DNA of 24,170 nucleotides. Origin: Actinomycetes bacterium (GTDB lineage: Bacteria > Actinomycetota > Actinomycetes > Actinomycetales > Microbacteriaceae). The notes beneath the pieces were generated by a model. That model searched no databases, was not told the origin of the DNA, and saw nothing but the letters and a program-made list of their open reading frames with translations. This document shows positions 19,761 to 24,170 of this stretch, piece after piece. Numbering within the stretch: position 1 is the stretch's first letter; every line of letters begins with the position of its first letter. The stretch is from NCBI GenBank assembly GCA_023457615.1, contig JAEWKY010000177.1, positions 1-24,170 of the forward strand. Reading direction: 5' to 3'. The translations under genes were made by a program, and so were the position numbers.

Positions 19761-20297
19761 TCAGGGGGTCGCGGGGGGCTTCTGCAGCTCCTCGACGGGG
19801 ACGTTCTCGTAGTCCCAGCGGTCGAGGTCGCTGCCGAAGAGCTGCTTCGCCCGACGCGGATGCCGCACCCACTCGACGAGGCGGTTCTGGTACTCGCCGA
19901 GGGTGGCATCCGAGGTGAGTCCGAAGTTGACCGAGTTGACGCGCATCGCCTCGAGCTGGTGCGCGGCCCAGTCGGCAGCGAGGTCGGCCCCGGGCACGGG
20001 GAGCAGGCGCGCGGCGACGTGCGCCTCGGTCGCGACCTGCTGCGCGTGCTCGCGGGCGTCGGCGCCCTGGCTGTGCCAGCGGGCCGCGTTCTGCCCCGCG
20101 CTCACGAGTGCGGCGACCGCCGCGACCCGCGTCTCGAAGTCCCGCTGGGCGACGAGGCGCTTGATGCCGGAGCGGCCGATGGCCGCGCCGATCACGCCCG
20201 CGAGGACGATCGCGACGAACGGGATGATCGCGCCGGACAGGATGCGCCAGCCGTCCTCCGAGGCGATCCACTCGACCAGGTCGTTCCACCACTGCAT
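19761..20297 (-). CDS. Hypothetical membrane-anchored protein (178 aa)
   Basis: An N-terminal hydrophobic helix at about residues 19-40 (ILSGAIIPFVAIVLAGVIGAAIG) follows the aromatic leader MQWWNDLVEWIASEDGW. The rest is a soluble, probably cytoplasmic, helical domain (RDFETRVAAVAALVSAGQNAARWHSQGADAREHAQQVATEAHVAARLL) ending with VNSVNFGLTSDATLGEYQNRLVEWVRHPRRAKQLFG. I recognise no family. ATG supported by TAGGGT 6 nt upstream. Its stop faces the repeat tract at 19575-19734. Confidence 0.8.
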   Translation of the reverse strand: MQWWNDLVEWIASEDGWRILSGAIIPFVAIVLAGVIGAAIGRSGIKRLVAQRDFETRVAAVAALVSAGQNAARWHSQGADAREHAQQVATEAHVAARLLPVPGADLAADWAAHQLEAMRVNSVNFGLTSDATLGEYQNRLVEWVRHPRRAKQLFGSDLDRWDYENVPVEELQKPPATP

Positions 20298-20303
20298 GCC
20301 GGG

Positions 20304-20309
20304 ACCCTA
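20304..20309 (-). promoter_or_regulatory. -10 element of the 178-aa membrane protein
   Basis: TAGGGT on the minus strand, 6 nt from the ATG at 20297. It is flanked by CCGGG and CCCGG, which could form a 5-bp stem around it. Confidence 0.55.
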
Positions 20310-20332
20310 ACCCCGGCACCTGCCAGGGTTCG

Positions 20333-20387
20333 GAGAAACGCAGGGACTCCGCCGAAACGAGGGACTCAGCCGAAACGCAGCGCGTCC
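20333..20387. repeat. Three 18-19 nt repeats at a gene 3' end
   Basis: Imperfect units at 20333-20350, 20351-20368 and 20369-20387, sharing GAAACG, AGGGACTC and GCC on the plus strand (CTGCGTTTCGGC on the minus). The third unit encodes the last residues (ALRFG) of the 77-aa protein, and the stop TGA lies at the unit boundary, so the repeat straddles the CDS end. Confidence 0.65.
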
Positions 20388-20599
20388 GCGGCGTCGGTCG
20401 CGGTGCGGAACCGGCCGAGCATGCGGAACCCCCGTTCGCGCACGCTGAACCTCATCGCCCGGAAGTCGCCCTCGTCGTCGGCCACGAGGTGGCCGAGGAG
20501 GGCGCCGGTGAGCCCGACGACCCGCCACTTTCCGCTCGCGAGCGGCACGACGCGCACGCCGGGGGTGCGCACGTCGAGGGCGGTCGCGGGGAGGTTCAC
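20366..20599 (-). CDS. Hypothetical protein (77 aa)
   Basis: Small soluble protein (MNLPATALDVRTPGVRVVPLASGKWRVVGLTGALLGHLVADDEGDFRAM... ALRFG) with strand-rich character (VRVVPLASGKWRVV, LLGHLV, RFSVRERGFRMLGRF) and a short C-terminal helix (TATDAADAL); the RGF-x3-G-x-F-x-T-x2-DA-x-DAL ending resembles a small repeat-like sensor or DNA-mimic fold, but no family is recognised. GTG start supported by TAGCTT 6 nt upstream. The coding end is made of the 20333-20387 repeat. Confidence 0.7.
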   Translation of the reverse strand: MNLPATALDVRTPGVRVVPLASGKWRVVGLTGALLGHLVADDEGDFRAMRFSVRERGFRMLGRFRTATDAADALRFG

Positions 20600-20605
20600 A
20601 CCTCG

Positions 20606-20611
20606 AAGCTA
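20606..20611 (-). promoter_or_regulatory. -10 element of the 77-aa protein
   Basis: TAGCTT on the minus strand, 6 nt from the GTG at 20599; overlaps the region right at the end of the EamA gene. Confidence 0.55.
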
Positions 20612-21562
20612 CGGTCGACCACCGACACCCGGCTCGGCGGGCAGCACGAGCTCCGCGTCGACCACGGTCTTCGTCGCCCGCGCCGTCTGGGCGAGCACGA
20701 TGCCCGCGAGCACGATCACCGCGCCGACCAGCCCGAAGGCGTCGAGCGACTCGCCGAGCCAGACCCAGGCCACCGCGAAGGCGAACACGACCTCCGACGA
20801 GGCGACGACGCCGGCCGCCGTCGCCGTCAGGTGCTTGAGCGCCGTGAACGAGAGCAGGAAGGGCAGGAACGATCCCGCGACGATCGTCACCGCGAGCGCG
20901 AGACCGAGCGGGAGCGAGCCCGAGCCCCATTGGCCGCCGACGTCGAGCGCGGCCGTGAACGTCGAGCCGTCGAGCTCCCACCAGCCGCTGAACGGCAACC
21001 AGACGAGCCCGGCGAGGAGCGTCGTCCAGAAGGCGACGGCGAGCGGCGACGTGCGGGCCACCTGGCGCTCGCCGATGAGGAAGTAGGCGGCGAGGCTCAC
21101 GGCCGCGACGAGCGCGAGCACGACGCCGAGGGGATCGAGCCGCGCCTCCCACGGTCGAGCGACGGCGACGAGCCCGAGCAGCACGAGGCCGATCGCGATC
21201 CACAGCCGACCCTTGACCCGCTCCCGGAAGACGAAGAACGCCACGACCGCGACGAGCAGCACGGCGACGTACTCGAGCAGCAGGGCGATGCCGACGGGCA
21301 GCAGCCCGATCGCGGCGGCGTAGCTGGACTGGAGCACCGCCACCGCGACACCGAGGATCGCCATCACGCCGAGCTGCCGCGGCGTGAGCCGAAACGCCCG
21401 CCGGTCGGTCGCGAGCAGGATGAGCGCCGCGATGAACGCCGTGCCGAGCGTGCGGAACTGCGTGATCTGCGTCGCCGTCAGACCGCCCTCGATGAGGAGC
21501 TTGGTGAGGCTGCCGTTGGCGCCGAAGAGCAGTGCGCCGACGAGCGCGGAGACGTAACCCAC
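20609..21562 (-). CDS. EamA family (DMT) transporter
   Basis: 317-aa drug/metabolite exporter with ten predicted helices arranged as two EamA repeats, the first from about residue 3 (YVSALVGALLFGANGSLTKLLIEGG) and the second from about 150 (GVVLALVAAVSLAAYFLIGERQVA). The second repeat carries the typical ATAAGVVASSEVVFAFAVAWVWLGE near 240-265. Substrate unknown; relatives export amino acids or other metabolites. GTG start 7 nt after the aldo/keto reductase stop on the same strand, so the two are probably one transcript. Confidence 0.93.
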   Translation of the reverse strand: MGYVSALVGALLFGANGSLTKLLIEGGLTATQITQFRTLGTAFIAALILLATDRRAFRLTPRQLGVMAILGVAVAVLQSSYAAAIGLLPVGIALLLEYVAVLLVAVVAFFVFRERVKGRLWIAIGLVLLGLVAVARPWEARLDPLGVVLALVAAVSLAAYFLIGERQVARTSPLAVAFWTTLLAGLVWLPFSGWWELDGSTFTAALDVGGQWGSGSLPLGLALAVTIVAGSFLPFLLSFTALKHLTATAAGVVASSEVVFAFAVAWVWLGESLDAFGLVGAVIVLAGIVLAQTARATKTVVDAELVLPAEPGVGGRP

Positions 21563-21569
21563 CGACGGG

Positions 21570-22589
21570 TCAGCGGCCCAGGCCGTCGACGGCGTGCGGC
21601 TCGATCGCCGCGAGCTCGTCCGCGGTGAGCGCGGGTGCCGCGAGCGCGCCGAGGCTGACCTCCAGCTGCGCGACGCTCGACGCCCCGACGAGCGCGCTCG
21701 TGACCTGCGCGTGACGGAGCACCCAGGTGAGGGCGAGCTGCGCGAGCGACTGGCCGCGCTCCTTCGCGATCGCGTCGAGGGCGCGGGCGTGCGCGAGGTA
21801 CTCGTCCGAGATGTCGCTGCCGCGGATCCAGCGTCCCTCGGCGGCGCGCGAGTCGGCCGGGATGCCGTCGAGGTAGCGGTCGGTCAGCATCCCCTGGGCG
21901 AGTGGCGAGTAGACGATCGCGCCCGCGCCGACCTCGTCGAGCACCGGGAGCAGTCCGCGCTCGACGCCGCGGTCGAACATGTTGTAGCGCGGCTGGTGGA
22001 TGAGCAGCGGCACCCCCTCGGCGGCGAGCGCCGCCGCGGCGGCGCGGGTCTGCTCGGGGTCGTAATTCGAGATGCCGGCGTAGATCGCCTTGCCGCTGCG
22101 CACGGCGTGCGCGAGCGCGCCCATCGTCTCCTCGATCGGCGTGTCGGGGTCGGGGCGGTGCGAGTAGAAGATGTCGAAGTAGTCGAGCCCGGTGCGGGCG
22201 AGCGACGCGTCGAGCGAGGCCAGGAGGTACTTGCGCGACCCCCACTCGCCGTACGGGCCGGCGTGCATGTCGTAGCCCGCCTTGCTCGAGACGATGAGCT
22301 CGTCGCGGTGCGGCCGGAAGTCCTCCGCGAAGACGCGTCCGAAGTTCGTCTCGGCGCTGCCCGCCGGCGGCCCGTAGTTGTTGGCGATGTCGAAGTGGGT
22401 CACGCCCAGGTCGAACGCGCGACGCAGGATCGCACGCTGCGTCGCGATCGGCTTGTCGTCGCCGAAGTTGTTCCACAGCCCGAGGGAGATCTCGGGCAGC
22501 AGGAGCCCGGACCTCCCGGTGCGGGCGTAGGACATCCGCTCGTAGCGGTCGGCGGCGGCGGAGTAGGGCTGGATCGAAGGCGCGGGCAC
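21570..22589 (-). CDS. Aldo/keto reductase (L-glyceraldehyde 3-phosphate reductase type)
   Basis: NADPH-dependent oxidoreductase, 339 aa, TIM-barrel. The AKR catalytic tetrad is visible as D67 and Y72 (FDIANNYG), K103 (SSKAG) and H144 (YSHRPD). The start MSYARTGRSGLLLPEISLGLWNNFGDDKP, the DMHAGPYGEWGSRKYLLASLD segment and HQPRYNMFDR match the YghZ/Gpr group that reduces L-glyceraldehyde 3-phosphate and methylglyoxal, a detoxifying role. GTG start with TAGGCT 6 nt upstream. First gene of a likely two-gene unit with the EamA exporter; divergent from msrA. Confidence 0.94.
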   Translation of the reverse strand: MPAPSIQPYSAAADRYERMSYARTGRSGLLLPEISLGLWNNFGDDKPIATQRAILRRAFDLGVTHFDIANNYGPPAGSAETNFGRVFAEDFRPHRDELIVSSKAGYDMHAGPYGEWGSRKYLLASLDASLARTGLDYFDIFYSHRPDPDTPIEETMGALAHAVRSGKAIYAGISNYDPEQTRAAAAALAAEGVPLLIHQPRYNMFDRGVERGLLPVLDEVGAGAIVYSPLAQGMLTDRYLDGIPADSRAAEGRWIRGSDISDEYLAHARALDAIAKERGQSLAQLALTWVLRHAQVTSALVGASSVAQLEVSLGALAAPALTADELAAIEPHAVDGLGR

Positions 22590-22595
22590 CCGCTC

Positions 22596-22601
22596 AGCCT
22601 A
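22596..22601 (-). promoter_or_regulatory. -10 element of the aldo/keto reductase operon
   Basis: TAGGCT on the minus strand, 6 nt from the GTG at 22589; predicts leaderless transcription. Confidence 0.6.
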
Positions 22602-22658
22602 GGAACTTTCCGCCCACCTCGTTCGTTGCATCCCGTGCGGCGCCACAGCCGCGGAAAG

Positions 22659-22664
22659 TAAGGT
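22659..22664 (+). promoter_or_regulatory. -10 element of msrA
   Basis: TAAGGT followed by 7 nt and the ATG at 22672; predicts leaderless transcription. CCTCCCC in the spacer rules out a ribosome-binding site. Confidence 0.55.
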
Positions 22665-22671
22665 CCTCCCC

Positions 22672-23199
22672 ATGCGCACTCTCGTTCTCGCCGGCGGCTG
22701 CTTCTGGTGTCTCGACGCCGTCTATCGCACCCTCAAGGGCGTGCACGACGTGGTCTCGGGCTACACCGGCGGCGAGACGGCGAACCCGTCGTACGAGGCC
22801 GTCTGCACCGGCCGCACCGGCCACGCCGAGGCGGTCAAGGTGGTCTTCGACGAGGCCGTGATTCCCGAGTCGGTCATCCTCGACGTCTTCTTCACCCTTC
22901 ACGACCCGCGCCAGCTCAACCGGCAGGGCAACGACATCGGCACCCAGTACCGGTCGGCGATGTTCTACTCCTCCGAGGAGGAGAAGGCGCTCTTCGAGGC
23001 GTCGCTCGAGCGCGCGGCCGAGTACTGGGACGGCGGCATCGTCACGACCCTCGAGCCCCTGGGCGACTGGTACGACGCCGAGGAGTACCACCAGGACTTC
23101 TTCGCGAAGAACCCCACGCAGGGCTACTGCCTGGCGGTCGCCCTGCCGAAGGTCAACAAGGTGCGGAAGTCCTACGCGGAGTACGTGCTCGCCTCGTAG
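22672..23199 (+). CDS. msrA: Peptide-methionine (S)-S-oxide reductase
   Basis: Repairs methionine-S-sulfoxide in oxidised proteins, 175 aa. The catalytic motif GGCFWC lies at 8-13 with nucleophile Cys10, followed by GYTGG, the YEAVCTGRTGHAEAV block and DPRQLNRQGNDIGTQYRSA, all diagnostic. A late cysteine in GYCLAVALPKV (about residue 161) may be the resolving residue; Cys13 and Cys44 are other candidates. Divergent from the aldo/keto reductase, another stress-defence enzyme. Its stop lies in the loop of an inverted repeat shared with the convergent response regulator. Confidence 0.97.
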   Translation: MRTLVLAGGCFWCLDAVYRTLKGVHDVVSGYTGGETANPSYEAVCTGRTGHAEAVKVVFDEAVIPESVILDVFFTLHDPRQLNRQGNDIGTQYRSAMFYSSEEEKALFEASLERAAEYWDGGIVTTLEPLGDWYDAEEYHQDFFAKNPTQGYCLAVALPKVNKVRKSYAEYVLAS

Positions 23200-23208
23200 G
23201 TCGAGGCG
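23190..23208. terminator. Inverted repeat across convergent stop (msrA/response regulator)
   Basis: Perfect 7-bp arms CGCCTCG (23190-23196) and CGAGGCG (23202-23208) with a 5-nt loop that contains the msrA TAG. It ends 5 nt before the convergent stop at 23214. No T-tract. Confidence 0.45.
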
Positions 23209-23213
23209 TCGGG

Positions 23214-23870
23214 TCAGCGCACCCGGATGCGGCCCTGCTGCCACAGACGGATGGCGGCGACCCGGGGCGAGGTGGCGGCATCCTGATCCACCCCGAGCGC
23301 GGCGTAGAGGCGGCCGATCATCGCCTCGGCCGCGCGCGTGGTGGTGCCGCGTCGCTCGGCGATCGTCTTCGTCGTGAGCCCGCTCGCGAGCATCCTCAGC
23401 ATGTCGGCCTGCGCGGGCGTGACCGCCAGCGTCGGGTCGTCGCGTTCGACGCGGCGGCCCGTGCCGCGTCCCGCGAGGGCGTCGCGCACGGCGTCGGCGA
23501 TGTCCTGCATGCGGCGCAGCCTCGACTTGACGACGTAGACCAGGTCGGCGGGCAGGTCGTCGGCGTCGCTCACGGCGAGCTCGGGGGAGAGGTGCGAGGT
23601 GAGCACGACGACCGGGATCCACGGGCGCTCGGCGCCCATCCGCTTCAGCAGCGGACCGGCCGAGATGCCCGAGCCGAAGTCGAGGTCGCTCACGAGCACG
23701 TGAGCCCCCCTCTCGACGAGCTCCCACGCCTCGTCGGGCAGGCGCGCGGTCGCGACGTCGAAGCCCTCGGCGCGCAGGCCGTCGGCCACGAGCGACCTCG
23801 TGAAGTCGTCGTCCTCGGCGACGACGACCCGGATCCCGGGGCGCCCCTCGACGTCCGGAGGCGTCGTCAC
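23214..23870 (-). CDS. Response regulator with C-terminal helix-turn-helix
   Basis: 218 aa. A CheY-like receiver occupies about 13-133: acidic pocket EDDD at 19-22, phosphoacceptor Asp62 (LVSDLDF), Thr91 (VVLTS) and Lys115 (VVKS). The C-terminal domain at 148-195 (VTPAQADMLRMLASGLTTKTIAERRGTTTRAAEAMIGRLYAALGV) is a LuxR/NarL-like DNA-binding helix-turn-helix. It should be a phosphorylation-controlled transcription factor; targets unknown. The GTG overlaps the stop of the upstream receiver-containing gene (GTGA), so the two are coupled and probably form one pathway. Confidence 0.92.
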   Translation of the reverse strand: MTTPPDVEGRPGIRVVVAEDDDFTRSLVADGLRAEGFDVATARLPDEAWELVERGAHVLVSDLDFGSGISAGPLLKRMGAERPWIPVVVLTSHLSPELAVSDADDLPADLVYVVKSRLRRMQDIADAVRDALAGRGTGRRVERDDPTLAVTPAQADMLRMLASGLTTKTIAERRGTTTRAAEAMIGRLYAALGVDQDAATSPRVAAIRLWQQGRIRVR

Positions 23871-24170
23871 GCGCGTCCCACCGCGGTGAGGATCGCGTCG
23901 AGCAGGCGCTCGGAGGTGAAGGGCTTGTCGAGCACGGCCCTCACGTTGGGGCGGCGCCCGGCGTGGGCCGCCTGCTCCGGCACTCCCGACATGGTGACGA
24001 CGGGGAGATGGGGATGCTCGGCGGCGAGCAGGTCGAGGAACCGCCGCCCGGTGACGCCCGGCATGACGAGGTCGGTCACGACGACGTCGACTCGACGTGC
24101 CGCGAGCAGGGCGCGTGCGGCGGCGGCGTCGGAGGCGGCGAGAGCCTCGCCGCCCGCGGCGCCGATGACG
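23867..24170 (-). CDS. Receiver domain, C-terminal part of a truncated gene
   Basis: The last 100 residues of a protein whose 5' end lies beyond the right edge. It is a receiver domain: phosphoacceptor Asp in VVVTDLVMPGVTGR (codon 24071-24073), the switch TMSG and conserved Lys in VLDKPF. The TDLVMP-x-TGR ... VTMSG ... KPF pattern is typical of receivers fused to the C-terminus of hybrid histidine kinases, the most likely identity, although a stand-alone receiver is possible. It overlaps the downstream response regulator gene by 4 nt, suggesting the two signal together. Confidence 0.85.
   Translation of the reverse strand, partial: VIGAAGGEALAASDAAAARALLAARRVDVVVTDLVMPGVTGRRFLDLLAAEHPHLPVVTMSGVPEQAAHAGRRPNVRAVLDKPFTSERLLDAILTAVGRA

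Overview
The window is high-GC DNA, roughly 70 percent G+C by eye. It has the codon usage, gene neighbourhoods and promoter style of an actinobacterium, most likely a member of the Microbacteriaceae. The clues are the clpS-DUF2017-metallopeptidase cluster, oligoribonuclease beside tRNA-His, an FBP-type zinc-finger protein, a BP74-like lipoprotein, a tRNA-Arg without encoded CCA, and many genes whose -10 hexamer lies 6-7 nt before the start codon. The family assignment is inference. I see no insertion sequence, prophage, CRISPR array or integrase; this reads as ordinary chromosome.

Layout. 1-3.0 kb: a DrrAB-type ABC exporter diverges from a WYL-domain regulator, with a GGACA-N5-TGTCC palindrome between them, and a tiny membrane protein follows the regulator. 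3.0-7.7 kb: an SRPBCC protein, an FBP zinc-finger protein, an MFS transporter, a PspC-domain protein, an acidic Gly/Asp-tailed protein and a membrane acyltransferase. 7.7-10.4 kb: a 61-aa hypothetical, a secreted M23 peptidase with a long structured leader, a GNAT acetyltransferase, a family 2 glycosyltransferase and a 55-aa single-pass membrane protein. 10.5-11.5 kb: a Nudix hydrolase and an EXPERA-type membrane protein, transcribed leftward. 11.5-14.9 kb: a TPP riboswitch followed by a translationally coupled thiBPQ thiamine importer. 15-16.2 kb: a P-loop kinase-like protein and a lipoprotein. 16.3-19.1 kb (leftward): zincin, DUF2017 and clpS, then tRNA-His, orn, an SGNH hydrolase and tRNA-Arg. 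19.2-24.17 kb: the BP74-like lipoprotein, two hypotheticals, an EamA exporter with an aldo/keto reductase, msrA, a response regulator, and the C-terminal receiver of a gene that runs off the right edge.

How the genes work together. The clearest regulated unit is thiamine uptake: aptamer, then a hairpin that pairs with the thiB ribosome-binding site, then three genes joined by 1-4 nt overlaps. The second is the exporter/regulator pair with its shared operator. ClpS, DUF2017 and the zincin form an overlapping three-gene unit pointing to protein turnover. The last two genes overlap and form part of a phosphorelay.

I did not find a convincing new enzymatic system. The most unexpected structure is non-coding: all six convergent gene junctions carry either a perfect short inverted repeat over the stop codons or a short tandem-repeat tract (period about 12-20 bp), and a further tract sits at one tandem 3' end. 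In addition, at least 14 genes have a TANNNT hexamer exactly 6 or 7 nt upstream of the start codon, implying widespread leaderless transcription. No intergenic stretch exceeds 300 bases; the longest are 7873-8098 (promoter and leader of the M23 peptidase) and 19577-19760 (repeat tract).
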